A stretch of DNA of 64,000 nt from JACOMS01 sp964352785 (GCA_964352785.1 CAYGTI010000015.1:15139-79138), one strand, 5' to 3'; numbered from the stretch's first letter, positions 1 through 8,708 are shown. The notes: generated by a model from the sequence alone, not told the origin. Program-made: numbers and translations.

Positions 1-393
1 TTCAGATTTTACGGTGCTGAGAAATTCATCGCAATTATCTGCTTGCCGACAAGCCTGCGTGGCCACACAACGCCAGCGTTTAACGGATTTTGATTTCATT
101 TTCCGCGCGCAAACATTGATCGCATTGATCGCGGCTTTCATGCTCTCATCCGACAATCTGCCAGACGCCGCAAGGCCTGCGCCAAGACGCACAACCTTAG
201 AATAGGAGTCGATCACCCTGAACCCCGAAGCTGCGGGCTGCGCGATCAGCAAGCGGCAGTTATTCGTCCCTAAATCTAGGGCCGCAAACGCTTTAGATTT
301 TTGTCCGGCTGTGCGCCGTGGGCGCCGCCTTGTGCGATCAGGGTCGCTGTTTACACGCGCGCCCTGCGCACCGGACATGCTTTCGTCCGGCAT
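1..393 (-). CDS. Ppx/GppA-family phosphatase, N-terminal part (cut by window edge)
   Basis: Reading the minus strand from the ATG at 393 gives an open frame running off the left edge (about 131 codons seen). After a basic, probably disordered start (about 38 residues) comes ALDLGTNNCRLLIAQP, the phosphate-binding motif that opens the exopolyphosphatase / guanosine pentaphosphatase family, followed by VVRLGAGLAASGRLSDESM, also typical. The family splits inorganic polyphosphate or the pppGpp gamma phosphate in the cytoplasm. AGAGAGAAG precedes the ATG as a plausible ribosome binding site; a second ATG lies five codons later. The catalytic acid region and C-terminal domain lie outside the window, so Ppx and GppA cannot be told apart. 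Confidence 0.85.
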   Translation of the reverse strand, partial: MPDESMSGAQGARVNSDPDRTRRRPRRTAGQKSKAFAALDLGTNNCRLLIAQPAASGFRVIDSYSKVVRLGAGLAASGRLSDESMKAAINAINVCARKMKSKSVKRWRCVATQACRQADNCDEFLSTVKSE

Positions 394-482
394 ATGGCTT
401 CTCTCTTATCGCGAGGTCGCAAAAACTGCGCCGCATCGCTTTCTCTCGCATAGCATAACCAAAAAGGTGAAAATAACAAACT

Positions 483-2249
483 CTAATGTATATCGACATG
501 GTCGGAAAATTGCGTCCAATCCGGTTCCGGTTCCAATGTTTCCATGGCTTCGTGCTGTGAGAGGAAGATACGGCCGGTCAGTAGCTCAAGAAAGTCTGAA
601 CGGTAAAGCCGTTCCTGGACATGGCTATGGAGCTCGCTCATATGTAAATCCACACCCGCGCTTTTCAGGCGTTTGTTAATTTCCACAAGGCTTGAGAGCG
701 CGCTGGCATCTATCAAATTTACGGCAGGACACATCAAAATCAAATCTGTCATGTCCGGGCTTTCAGCCACAATCCGCGCGATTTTATCCTCCAAATACCG
801 GGCATTGGCATAGTAAAGGCTTTCATCGATCCGCAGAGTCTTGACCATTTCGTTGGTTTCAACATTAAAACGCTCGGCGTCCCGGTAATGCTCAGTCCCC
901 GGAAAACGTCCGACAATCGCCATATGGGGCTTGAGCGTAACCCTTATGTGCAAGGCCATAGCGAGAACAACACCGACGAGAACGCCCCACTGAACGCCAA
1001 GTCCTAAAACCGATAAGAAGGTTAGAACGGCTGTTAGCCCGTCGGCGCGGCTGTACATCCACGTGTTCCAGAGACTACGAAAATCAACAAGAGAGATACA
1101 GGCGACAATGATCATACCGGCAAGTGTCGCAAGCGGGAGCGACGTGAGAACGGGGGTGAGAAATAACGCCGCTAATGTCATAAGACCTGCAGTAATAATA
1201 CCTGCCAGAGGCGACTTTGCGCCAGCCGAAAAATTGACAGCCGAGCGCGAAAAACTGCCTGTTACGGGGTAAGCGCCTGAGACTCCGGCCACTAAATTAG
1301 ACGCGCCAAGACCAATCAATTCTTTATTCGCATCAATCCGCGTGCGTGAACGGGCCGCGAACGTTTGTGCGATAGACATCGAATCCACAAAAGAGACAAG
1401 CGCTATAGCAACAGCGAAGACAAGAAGTTTCTCATAATCTGAAAACCTTAAATCAGGTAGCGAGAAAAACGGCAAACCTTCGGGAATATCTCCCACAATC
1501 CGCAATCCCTGTGTTTCGGATAAATTCAATAATGACGACACTAGGATAGAGACGATGACAGCGGAGATGGGCGCCAACCGCGCAATCAGCTTGGCCCGCC
1601 GGGCCTTCATGCCCAGTTTAATCAAGCGAAAGGCTAAAAACTTTTTGACCGAAATAAGAAACAGGATGGTTAAAAGACCAAATATCAGCGCTGTATTATT
1701 CGCCGCAGACGCATTCGCTTTGAGAGAGTTAAACAACGCCAATGACGTACTGCCGCTGGCCTCAACGCCCAGCACATGCTTGACTTGGGACATGATAATC
1801 AAAATCGCGCTGCCGGTTACATAGGCGGCCACCACAGGGCGGGAGACAAAGTTCATGATCAGGCCGCCGCGGATTATGCCCAAAACGAACAGCAATGTCC
1901 CCGTCATCAAAGCGAGAGCGCCCGCTGCCGCGATCCGCGTGCCTTCCGGCATAGACGCAATCGCGACGGCGGTCAGCAGTGAGATGATAGCCGTGGGGCC
2001 GACAGCGAGGTGCCGGGAGGAGCCAAATAGCGCATAGGCGATCAACGGGAAAACCGAGGCGTAAATTCCGAGCTGCGGCGGGAGCCCTGCAAGTATAGCA
2101 TAGGCCAGAGCTTGGGGTACCAACAAGATCGTAACAATTAAAGCGGCAATGACGTCATCGCCAAATAACCCGACTGTATATCCTCTCATCCAGCCCCAAT
2201 GCGTCTGAAGACGGCTTTTGAGAAGGAAGGGTTTGGGACTATCAGCCAT
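483..2249 (-). CDS. SulP-family anion permease with STAS domain
   Basis: 588-residue inner-membrane protein, normal size for bacterial SulP (SLC26) carriers of sulfate, bicarbonate or dicarboxylates. The N-terminal part has the family signature around residues 45-70 (VPQALAYAILAGLPPQLGIY) and about ten to twelve hydrophobic segments to residue 430; NLVAGVSGAYPVTGSFSRSA (about 310-330) matches the second conserved transport motif. Residues ~440-560 form the cytoplasmic STAS domain with LIDASALSSL at the loop often involved in regulation. It starts 12 bp after the TIGR01244 gene, so the two are probably co-transcribed; that partner suggests a sulfur-related substrate, but this is inference. Confidence 0.93.
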   Translation of the reverse strand: MADSPKPFLLKSRLQTHWGWMRGYTVGLFGDDVIAALIVTILLVPQALAYAILAGLPPQLGIYASVFPLIAYALFGSSRHLAVGPTAIISLLTAVAIASMPEGTRIAAAGALALMTGTLLFVLGIIRGGLIMNFVSRPVVAAYVTGSAILIIMSQVKHVLGVEASGSTSLALFNSLKANASAANNTALIFGLLTILFLISVKKFLAFRLIKLGMKARRAKLIARLAPISAVIVSILVSSLLNLSETQGLRIVGDIPEGLPFFSLPDLRFSDYEKLLVFAVAIALVSFVDSMSIAQTFAARSRTRIDANKELIGLGASNLVAGVSGAYPVTGSFSRSAVNFSAGAKSPLAGIITAGLMTLAALFLTPVLTSLPLATLAGMIIVACISLVDFRSLWNTWMYSRADGLTAVLTFLSVLGLGVQWGVLVGVVLAMALHIRVTLKPHMAIVGRFPGTEHYRDAERFNVETNEMVKTLRIDESLYYANARYLEDKIARIVAESPDMTDLILMCPAVNLIDASALSSLVEINKRLKSAGVDLHMSELHSHVQERLYRSDFLELLTGRIFLSQHEAMETLEPEPDWTQFSDHVDIH

Positions 2250-2261
2250 AAGGGATCATTG

Positions 2262-2690
2262 TCAGCTTTCGGCTGTCTCTTCAAGGTAGGCATTCAGTGA
2301 GGCGCGAAGCGTCTCAAGATTAAATCCGGCTTGCTCTGTGCGTGTTAAAACGTCATCGACCCCGATGTCTTTTACGTGAGCGAAGCACCACAATGCGGCG
2401 CTACGCATGCCAGATTTACAAAAAGCCATAACCGGGCCTTGCGCAGCGCTATAAGCCTCGATGGAGCGTTTAATCATATCGGGGCTCACGCCGCCCGCCA
2501 TAGGAATGTGATAATAGGTTATGCCGTGATCAGATGCTATCTGAGCCAGCGCGCTGCTTGAGACCTGAAAAGGGGCTTCGTTATCGGGACGGTTATTGAT
2601 TATGGTTTTGATACCCTGCCCGGCTAATAGCTGCACATCAGCCTCGCTCAACTGCCCGCCAATTTTCACTACATCCGTTAAATCGCGCAT
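2262..2690 (-). CDS. TIGR01244/DUF442 family phosphatase- or sulfurtransferase-like protein
   Basis: 142 residues with the cysteine-phosphatase-like loop FCKSGMRSAALW (about 91-102), i.e. C-x-S-G-x-R-S, and IINNRPDNEAPFQ early on, which is the mark of the TIGR01244 family (also found fused to the metallo-hydrolase Blh and linked to sulfide oxidation in alphaproteobacteria). The cysteine and arginine expected for catalysis are present. It lies between transketolase and the SulP permease on the same strand with gaps of 24 and 12 bp. The pairing with an anion/sulfate permease fits a sulfur role, but the true substrate is unknown for this family. Confidence 0.8.
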   Translation of the reverse strand: MRDLTDVVKIGGQLSEADVQLLAGQGIKTIINNRPDNEAPFQVSSSALAQIASDHGITYYHIPMAGGVSPDMIKRSIEAYSAAQGPVMAFCKSGMRSAALWCFAHVKDIGVDDVLTRTEQAGFNLETLRASLNAYLEETAES

Positions 2691-2714
2691 CTCAATCCTA
2701 ACTGTCCACCGACC

Positions 2715-4706
2715 CTAGGCCAACATCGCTTTGGCTTTGGCCACAACCGCATCCGCCGTGATACCAAAATGTTCAAACAGTTCCGCCCCGGGCCCGGAAG
2801 CGCCGAAACTGTTCATACCCACAAATCCGCCATTATATCCTATAAGTCCGTCCCAGCCTTGGCGAATACCGGCCTCGACGGCGATTTTAGGCAGGTCTTT
2901 GCCCAGAACGGAGCGTATATATTTTTCGCCTTGCTCAAGGAATAATTCCATACACGGAATTGAGACGACGCGGGCACTGATACCCTCTGCGGCTAACGTC
3001 TTTTGCGCTTGCAGTGCCAGATGAAGCTCTGACCCCGTACCCATCAGAACAATATCGTCTGAGCCTTTGCCCGCAGAGATAACATAGCCGCCTCTTGCGC
3101 TCTGGTTTTTCTCAGAATCGCTACGCACAGCGGGGACGCCCTGGCGGGTCAAGGCCATTATAGACGGGCCTTGGGTGCGCTGTACGGCCAGCTCCCAACA
3201 TTCTGCCGTTTCCATGGCGTCTGCTGGGCGGAACACGCTGACATTTGGAATAGCCCGTAACGACGCGACATGTTCAACAGGTTGATGGGTGGGGCCGTCT
3301 TCTCCCACCCCGATGGAATCATGCGTCATAACGTAGATCACGCGCTGACCCATAATGGCTGAGAGGCGAATAGAAGGGCGGCAATAATCAGCAAAGACAA
3401 GAAATGTCCCCGCATAGGGAATGATCCCGCCGTGCAGCGCCATACCGTTCATCGCTGCCGCCATAGCATGCTCGCGAATACCGTAATTGATATAGCGCCC
3501 ACCGTAATTATCCGCTTGGATTTCCGATGACGTCGCCGGTGTTTTTGTTTTATTAGATCCTTCCAAATCAGCCGACCCTGAGACCATATCGGAAAGACTT
3601 TCTGTTAATATTTTCAAGGCATTACCGGAAGAGGCTCGTGTGGCCAGATTCGGCATATCCTGTGCAAGACTGTCCCGGTAAGCCTGCATAGCGTCCTTCC
3701 AACCCGCATTGAGTTCACCTTTGACGGCGCGGGTAAAATCATCACCGTCAGCATGTAATCCAAGGCGGCTTTTCCAAGCGCGCTGCTCACGAGCACCGCG
3801 CCGCCCGGGGCGCTTCCATAGCGCATAGACGTCGTCAGGCACCTCAAACGGGCCATGAGTCCACCCGATAGCCTCGCGAACACCTTGAATTTCCTCTGCG
3901 CCAAGGGGGGACCCGTGAATTTTCGACGTTCCCGCTTTGGTCGGCGCCCCCTTACCGATGGTGGTTCTGCATGCAATCAGTGTGGGTTTGTCAGACTTTT
4001 TAGCGGCGCGCAGCGCATTGGCCACTTTGCGCGGATCATGCCCATCCACAGCAATTGTTTTCCAGCCGCACGCTTGGAAACGCTTATGCTGATCCGTGCT
4101 ATCTGATAATGAAACCGCGCCGTCAATTGTGATATTGTTGTCATCCCATAATACAATCAGGCGGTTGAGCTTCAAATGCCCGGCCAAAGCGATGGCTTCC
4201 TGGCTCAAGCCTTCCATCAGGCAGCCATCACCGGCAATTACATATGTGTGGTGGTCAACAATGTCATCTCCGTAGCGGGCATTCATATGGCGCTCGGCAA
4301 TGGCAAAACCGACAGCATTCGCAATGCCTTGTCCCAGCGGGCCTGTGGTTGTTTCTACGCCTGGTACATGACCATATTCAGGGTGCCCGGCTGTGATGGA
4401 TCCAAGCTGGCGAAAGTTGCGTAGCTGATCCATCGTCATGGCCTTGTAACCTGTGAGGTGTAGCAAGCTGTAAATCAGCATTGAACCATGCCCGGCCGAC
4501 AGCACAAAGCGGTCACGGTCCGCCCAGTTGGGATCTTTGGGGTTAAACTTTAAAAACTTAGAAAACAGAACTGTGGCCGCATCCGCCATACCCATGGGCA
4601 TGCCCGGGTGACCGGAGTTTGCCTGCTGAACCGCGTCCATTGACAGCGCTGTTATGGCAGCAGACATGCGTTTATGTTCAAGTTCTGACTTAGAAAGTTC
4701 CGTCAT
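2715..4706 (-). CDS. tkt: Transketolase
   Basis: 663 residues, the usual length for bacterial transketolase, a cytoplasmic thiamine diphosphate enzyme moving two-carbon units between sugar phosphates in the pentose phosphate pathway. Visible motifs: DAVQQANSGHPGMPMGMA near the N-terminus, the diphosphate-binding GDGCLMEGLSQEA followed by NNITIDG (about 155-195), TTIGKGAPTKAGTSKIHG (about 250), and the pyrimidine-domain DSIGVGEDGPTHQPVEH (about 460-476). It is intact from N- to C-terminus. It heads a minus-strand run with the TIGR01244 and SulP genes downstream. Confidence 0.97.
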   Translation of the reverse strand: MTELSKSELEHKRMSAAITALSMDAVQQANSGHPGMPMGMADAATVLFSKFLKFNPKDPNWADRDRFVLSAGHGSMLIYSLLHLTGYKAMTMDQLRNFRQLGSITAGHPEYGHVPGVETTTGPLGQGIANAVGFAIAERHMNARYGDDIVDHHTYVIAGDGCLMEGLSQEAIALAGHLKLNRLIVLWDDNNITIDGAVSLSDSTDQHKRFQACGWKTIAVDGHDPRKVANALRAAKKSDKPTLIACRTTIGKGAPTKAGTSKIHGSPLGAEEIQGVREAIGWTHGPFEVPDDVYALWKRPGRRGAREQRAWKSRLGLHADGDDFTRAVKGELNAGWKDAMQAYRDSLAQDMPNLATRASSGNALKILTESLSDMVSGSADLEGSNKTKTPATSSEIQADNYGGRYINYGIREHAMAAAMNGMALHGGIIPYAGTFLVFADYCRPSIRLSAIMGQRVIYVMTHDSIGVGEDGPTHQPVEHVASLRAIPNVSVFRPADAMETAECWELAVQRTQGPSIMALTRQGVPAVRSDSEKNQSARGGYVISAGKGSDDIVLMGTGSELHLALQAQKTLAAEGISARVVSIPCMELFLEQGEKYIRSVLGKDLPKIAVEAGIRQGWDGLIGYNGGFVGMNSFGASGPGAELFEHFGITADAVVAKAKAMLA

Positions 4707-4813
4707 TATTCCAACCTTGTTCTTACCGCTTTCGCGCGAATACTATATGCCGTCCTGTTGGCACAGAGCCGCTTTTAGGGAAAGTAAAAAGCCTTAAAAA
4801 TCTGGGGATTTCG

Positions 4814-6673
4814 CTACAATCCAGCAGCTTTTGCCACCCAGAACGTCAACCCGGCAGCGAGATAAGCCAATATCATGAGGTAAGCAAAGGCAAATGCAGG
4901 CCACTTCCAGCTGTTGGTTTCCTTCCGCATTATGGCAAACGTCGAGAAGCACTGCGGCGCAAAGACAAACCATGCAAGGAAAGCAAGCCCCATCGGCAAG
5001 GTCCACGTTGCACTTATAATGCCCGGTAAAAGCGTATCCACATTGGTATCTGAAATCGCATATATCGTACCCAAAGCGCTGACCGCCACCTCGCGCGCGG
5101 CCATAGCCGGAATGAGGGAGACCACCATCTCAAGATTAAAACCGATCGGCGCAAAAATAGGATGCAAAGCATTCCCCATCATGCCGGCAAACGATTGGTC
5201 AAGCCCCTCTTGGCCGTTAGGATAGCGGGTCAAGAACCAAACAACGATTGTTGCCGGAAGAATGATGCGGCCGGCACGGCTGACAAAAATCATCGCGCGC
5301 TCCCACAGGCCCAGCAAATAATCCTTAAAAACCGGTATCTTATAGCTTGGAAGCTCAAGTAACAAAGTTGACGCTTTGCCTTTAAGCAGGCTGCGCTTAA
5401 ACACAAAGGCGGCCAACAGGGCAAACACAACTCCGGTCACCAAGAGGCCGAAAGCAACAAGGCCTTGCAAGCTGAAAACACCGACCTTTCGGGCCGGAAT
5501 GAGCGCGCCAATAATGAGGAAATAAACCGGCCAGCGGGCCGAGCACGTCATCAGAGGCGCGATCAGTATGGTTGTCAGGCGGTCACGTTCGTTCTCGACG
5601 GTACGCGCGGCCATAATACCCGGAATAGCGCAGGCAAAGCTCGATAAAAGCGGAATAAACGCCCGCCCGTTCAAGCCGATTTTTGCCATCAAAGTATCAA
5701 CCAGAAAGGCGGCGCGCGCCATATAACCCGACGCCTCAAGCGCCAAAATAAACGCAAACAAGATCACGATCTGCGGGATAAACACCAGCACAGCCCCGAC
5801 ACCGGCGATAACGCCGTCCACAATCAGCGACTTAAACCAGCTATCGGGTAAAACCGCTTCTATGGCCGCGCCCACGCCGGCAAATCCGCCGTCAATGGCG
5901 TCGATTGCAGGCGTCGACCACGTGTAAACGGCCTGAAACATCAAAAATAGCGCGCTAACCAGTATGATAACACCCAAAACCGGATGCAAAACGAACCGAT
6001 CAACCTGATCTGTAAACGTGCGAACTTTCTCGCTCCGAGTCACGGTTTGCGCCGATATTGCGCGTGCGCGCGATTGTATCTCTTTCAAATCCGTCGACTC
6101 AGGCTCGGGCGCCCGCGCTTTTTTTTCGTCAAAGACCGGCAGCCAGTTATCAATATGATCCAGCAAGCTAGCGCGGCCCGAGCTGCGCACGGCAACACAG
6201 GACACCACAGGGACACCTATCGCCTTGGCTAAGGCCTCGACATTAATGTCAGTTCCATCCCGCGCGGCCATATCCATCATGTTCAACACAAGAATCATCG
6301 GCAACCCGTAATTTTTGGCCTGCAAGACATTATGCAAATGCGTTGTGATATGGGAGGCATCCATCACCACGATCAACCCATCAGGACGTGCTTCGCCGGT
6401 AATATTGCCGCGAATAGCATCAATCGTGACCCGTTCATCCATACTGTGGCCGCAATCACCGTACACACCGGGTAAATCAAGCAGTTCAACGACTTGCCCC
6501 CCGCCTGCTTTAAACGTCCCTTTGCGGTACTCCACCGTCACGCCCGGATAGTTCGCGACTTTTGCACGTCCGCCGGTCATAGCATTAAACAAAGAAGTTT
6601 TCCCGCAATTGGGCGCGCCGAGCAGCGCAAACCGCAATGGTTTTGTCTGGATGACACTATCAAGCATGATCAA
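4814..6673 (-). CDS. feoB: Ferrous iron transporter FeoB
   Basis: 619-residue inner-membrane Fe(II) permease with an N-terminal G domain. G1 is GAPNCGKTSLFN (about 19-30), G2 region NYPGVTVEYRKG, G3 DLPGVYG, G4 NMMD. After a ~60-residue linker follow the hydrophobic gate segments, including PLLSSFACAIPGIMAARTVE and LIPAMAAREVAVSALGTIYA, the conserved cysteine and acidic pore regions of FeoB. It is shorter than the E. coli protein (773 aa), mainly through a short C-terminus, as common in alphaproteobacteria. Its start overlaps the end of feoA by 14 bp, so translation is probably coupled. ATG at 6667 is an alternative start. Confidence 0.96.
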   Translation of the reverse strand: MIMLDSVIQTKPLRFALLGAPNCGKTSLFNAMTGGRAKVANYPGVTVEYRKGTFKAGGGQVVELLDLPGVYGDCGHSMDERVTIDAIRGNITGEARPDGLIVVMDASHITTHLHNVLQAKNYGLPMILVLNMMDMAARDGTDINVEALAKAIGVPVVSCVAVRSSGRASLLDHIDNWLPVFDEKKARAPEPESTDLKEIQSRARAISAQTVTRSEKVRTFTDQVDRFVLHPVLGVIILVSALFLMFQAVYTWSTPAIDAIDGGFAGVGAAIEAVLPDSWFKSLIVDGVIAGVGAVLVFIPQIVILFAFILALEASGYMARAAFLVDTLMAKIGLNGRAFIPLLSSFACAIPGIMAARTVENERDRLTTILIAPLMTCSARWPVYFLIIGALIPARKVGVFSLQGLVAFGLLVTGVVFALLAAFVFKRSLLKGKASTLLLELPSYKIPVFKDYLLGLWERAMIFVSRAGRIILPATIVVWFLTRYPNGQEGLDQSFAGMMGNALHPIFAPIGFNLEMVVSLIPAMAAREVAVSALGTIYAISDTNVDTLLPGIISATWTLPMGLAFLAWFVFAPQCFSTFAIMRKETNSWKWPAFAFAYLMILAYLAAGLTFWVAKAAGL

Positions 6674-6899
6674 TTTCCGTCACATTCACCGCCAAAGCCT
6701 CATTACGGCGCATCGCAATCAGTGCTCCGTTTAAACGTACCGTCATCGGATTGCGGCCAAACAGGCCAAAATGCAGCGTTTCTACCCGGTCACCTTCTGC
6801 AAATCCGATTTCGCGCAGCCGCGTCACCAACCCGGCGTCTTCTGCTGTAAAGCCCTCCACAATCGCAGGGCTGTTCTTGGGTAAGTCTCGTAATGTCAT
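6660..6899 (-). CDS. feoA: Ferrous iron transport protein FeoA
   Basis: 79-residue SH3-like cytosolic partner of FeoB, required for Fe(II) uptake. The typical pattern is visible: LPKNSPAIVEGF near the start, LVTRLREIGFAEGDRVETL in the middle, and the RLNGALIAMRRNEALAVNV ending. It is the first gene of the feoAB pair and overlaps feoB. The ~150 bp between it and tRNA-Phe must hold the promoter; it is AT-rich (TTGCAAAGAAAATATA), as expected of an iron-controlled promoter, but I could not identify a convincing Fur, Irr or RirA box by eye. Confidence 0.93.
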   Translation of the reverse strand: MTLRDLPKNSPAIVEGFTAEDAGLVTRLREIGFAEGDRVETLHFGLFGRNPMTVRLNGALIAMRRNEALAVNVTEIDHA

Positions 6900-7052
6900 G
6901 GGGGTTGATACTGCGAGCCGTTCTTAATTGCAAAGAAAATATAGGCTTTTAAGGCGTGACAAATACGTCGTAATTTTTCCAAGATTTCACATAGACAGCC
7001 CCATATCATTGGCCTATAACGCGGCGCTGTTGCGGGATTGCCCCGCACTGAT

Positions 7053-7128
7053 GGCCGAATAGCTCAGTTGGTAGAGCAACGGATTGAAAATCCGTGTGTC
7101 CCTGGTTCAAATCCAGGTTCGGCCACCA
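7053..7128 (+). tRNA. tRNA-Phe (GAA), CCA encoded
   Basis: A 76-nt cloverleaf: the acceptor stem GGCCGAA pairs with TTCGGCC, the D-loop has AGCTCAGTTGGTAGAGC, the anticodon stem ACGGA/TCCGT encloses loop TTGAAAA with anticodon GAA, and the T arm is CTGGTTCAAATCCAG. Discriminator A is followed by an encoded CCA. It marks the border between the housekeeping run on the left and the RHS accessory region on the right. I found no second copy of its 3' end at the far side of the RHS array. Confidence 0.97.
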
Positions 7129-7264
7129 TCCACTCATTTTGACTGTTGCCTCCCTTTTCCTGCCCGCTAAGTCCTTGTAATAGCTGGAAAGGTAGGCTCG
7201 CCTCAGCGGTTCTATAAGGCTCATCGGTTAGCTTTGAACTGTCACCACCTTTTGAAAAATAGCG

Positions 7265-7289
7265 TATTTGGCGATTCGACTCGAAGTAT
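7265..7289 (+). repeat. Decayed 3' fragment of the RHS-associated palindromic element
   Basis: TATTTGGCGAT followed by TCGAAGTAT matches the last third of the intact elements (stem 3 left arm plus the closing GAAG), with about six bases missing in between. Its place upstream of RHS cassette 1 mirrors that of the intact copies upstream of cassettes 2 and 3, which is the main reason for the call. It is short enough that chance cannot be excluded. Confidence 0.35.
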
Positions 7290-7311
7290 AGCCGCTATTA
7301 CAGCTTTGATG

Positions 7312-7393
7312 TGCCCCTACAATGACGCGGATTGACCCTCCGCTAGTAGATTAACCGGGACACCGGAGGCATTTCCGCATCTAAAAATAAGGC
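7312..7393 (+). repeat. Direct repeat flanking the RHS array, left copy
   Basis: Two adjoining blocks. Block a (7312-7357, starting TGCCCCTACAATGACGCGG) recurs at 13218-13264 with only small changes. Block b (7355-7393, starting CCGGGACACCGGAGG and ending AAAAATAAGGC) recurs at 13616-13654 with five mismatches in 39. In the left copy the blocks touch and share CCG; in the right copy 351 bp separate them. The pair brackets the entire three-cassette array. Confidence 0.8.
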
Positions 7394-7438
7394 CACTCTT
7401 CACAAGACAGGCGCTCCCTCCTTTGATAGGTATAAACC

Positions 7439-8278
7439 ATGCGCTGCTTCACCATAGTCCGCTTGTTCACCGTAAATCTCGCGGTTCTGGCCAGCGGTGC
7501 GCTTCACCATCCGGGCGGGCAAGCGGCGTCGCTCGGCTTTGAGACAACGTCTCACAAGGCGGCGTATGACGGGCCACTGCCGTGGCCTTCTTCGGCTTTA
7601 ATCGATGCCCCGCATCGATTCATCGGCTCCGCCGACCCCCTACGAAGCCTCGCCCACGTCGAAGAGACCACCTTGGGCGGCAAGACCACCGACTATGTCT
7701 CCGGCGCGGGGATGACGATTGCCCGGCTGATTGACGGCGTCCCGACCTATGTGCATTCCGATCATCTGGGCAGTCCGAGGGAATTTAGCACGAGCGCAGG
7801 CGGCCTTGCGGGCTGGGCGCATTACTCGCCCTTTGGCGTGGACTATCACTCCAACCTGCCCGGTGACCAAGCTGGGTTCACCGGGCCGCTACCGCGGCCT
7901 TCTGCGGTTATAATTGATCCACCGGATCAATTATTTGGCGATGCCAATCTCCTTCGAAGTATCAAAGACAGCGATACAGGCCTGAACTACATGCAAGCCC
8001 GCTACTATGATCCGATCATCGGGCGGTTCTTGAGTGTGGATCCGGTGGGGTTCTTGGAGACGGGGGATCCTGCGATGTTTAATCGTTACGCTTATACTTT
8101 CAATGATCCTGTCAACATGATTGATCCGGATGGGCTAATTGGTGTCGACTTAGGTGATGACGTTAGACAACAAATGAAGGATAATCCACCTCCCCCAGGT
8201 GCGGCAGCAGATACGTTGAGAGAGGTCGGCAAAGCTTTCGCTAACATACCTAGTGAAATTGCAAACACGGCGATATAA
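7439..8278 (+). CDS. Miniature RHS-core protein, cassette 1, cut short by a stop before its toxin
   Basis: 279 residues. Residues 1-30 look like a Sec signal peptide (MRCFTIVRLF, hydrophobic core, GQAAS). The rest is only the final part of an RHS core: VPTYVHSDHLGSPREFST (about 100-117), WAHYSPFGVDY, then GLNYMQARYYDPIIGRFLS and DPVGF. Two palindromic elements are translated inside it (about residues 45-70 and 149-174). Full RHS proteins exceed 1,000 residues and form a YD-repeat shell; this one has no shell. The TAA at 8276-8278 stops the frame shortly after the core, but the same frame reads on into a toxin-like tail (next entry). Cassettes 2 and 3 share ~500 bp of nearly identical DNA with it. 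Confidence 0.85.
   Translation: MRCFTIVRLFTVNLAVLASGALHHPGGQAASLGFETTSHKAAYDGPLPWPSSALIDAPHRFIGSADPLRSLAHVEETTLGGKTTDYVSGAGMTIARLIDGVPTYVHSDHLGSPREFSTSAGGLAGWAHYSPFGVDYHSNLPGDQAGFTGPLPRPSAVIIDPPDQLFGDANLLRSIKDSDTGLNYMQARYYDPIIGRFLSVDPVGFLETGDPAMFNRYAYTFNDPVNMIDPDGLIGVDLGDDVRQQMKDNPPPPGAAADTLREVGKAFANIPSEIANTAI
7572..7647 (+). repeat. RHS palindromic element, copy A (in frame in cassette 1)
   Basis: 76 bp: hairpin 1 GGCCAC-TGCC-GTGGCC; outer arm CTTC (7587-7590); hairpin 2 AATCGATG-CCCCG-CATCGATT; hairpin 3 TCGGC-TCC-GCCGA; closing arm GAAG (7644-7647). All stems pair perfectly. It is translated as PLPWPSSALIDAPHRF followed by IGSADPLRS. Confidence 0.9.
7884..7959 (+). repeat. RHS palindromic element, copy B (in frame in cassette 1)
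   Basis: 76 bp with the same layout as copy A but different stems: GGCCGC-TACC-GCGGCC; CTTC; AATTGATCC-ACC-GGATCAATT; TTGGC-GAT-GCCAA; GAAG. The changes keep every pair. It is translated in the same frame as copy A (PLPRPSAVIIDPPDQL then FGDANLLRS) and sits between GFTG and the KDSDTGLNYMQARYYDP block, which adjoin in ordinary RHS cores. Confidence 0.92.
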
Positions 8279-8700
8279 ACTAGCCCTCTAGCCACTATAG
8301 TTGGCGCTGCGGGTGTTGATGTGCCAGAAATTCCAAATGCTTTTGATAATGTTGACCCGAATGCATCTGCAACTGCAGCTATATTGACTGTCCCCCTGGG
8401 CGGCGCTGCATCACAGGTAGGTAAGTTAAACACGGTAAGTAAATCACTAGGTGCAAATCCATTTAAAGGTTTAAAGGGAGGCCAAGTGGCTGATAAGTTG
8501 ACAGCGAAAGGGTTTAGGCCGATGCCAGATGCAGCTAGTGCTAGAGCTGGAAATGGAACATTTATAAGTCCGTCAGGTAGGGCGTTTCACATTGATGCTG
8601 CTCACCCCGCTCCTAAAAAGGGCCACATGTAGGAGTTCAGAGACCAAGAGGCGCACGTAGTGCTAATTTGCCCAAAGCTCGTGACTACCCGTTGCAATAA
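8279..8700 (+). pseudogene. Toxin tail of RHS cassette 1, disconnected by stop codon and frameshift
   Basis: Directly after the TAA at 8276 the RHS frame stays open to 8632, encoding SPLATIVGAAGVDVPEIPNA and later KLTAKGFRPMPDAASA, FISPSGRAFHIDAAHPAP. At the run CCTAAAAAGGGCC (8611-8623) the frame ends in HM-stop, whereas a -1 shift gives KKGPHVGVQRPRG and continues to a TAA at 8698-8700. GPHV..RP is how many polymorphic-toxin tails look. The simplest reading is one lost A in an A6 run plus a nonsense change, i.e. decay; a -1 programmed shift on T-AAA-AAG is the alternative. A separate product starting at 8321 (ATG) is possible but has no clear ribosome binding site. The toxin family is not identified. 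Confidence 0.7.
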
Positions 8701-8708
8701 GGAAGTAT

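Noticed and set aside
6900..7000. Fur/Irr/RirA box before feoA
   Set aside because: AT-rich sequence is present, but no palindrome good enough to call.
8276..8278. TAA as a recoded (selenocysteine/pyrrolysine-like) codon
   Set aside because: TAA is not used for such recoding; a nonsense change in a decaying cassette is simpler.
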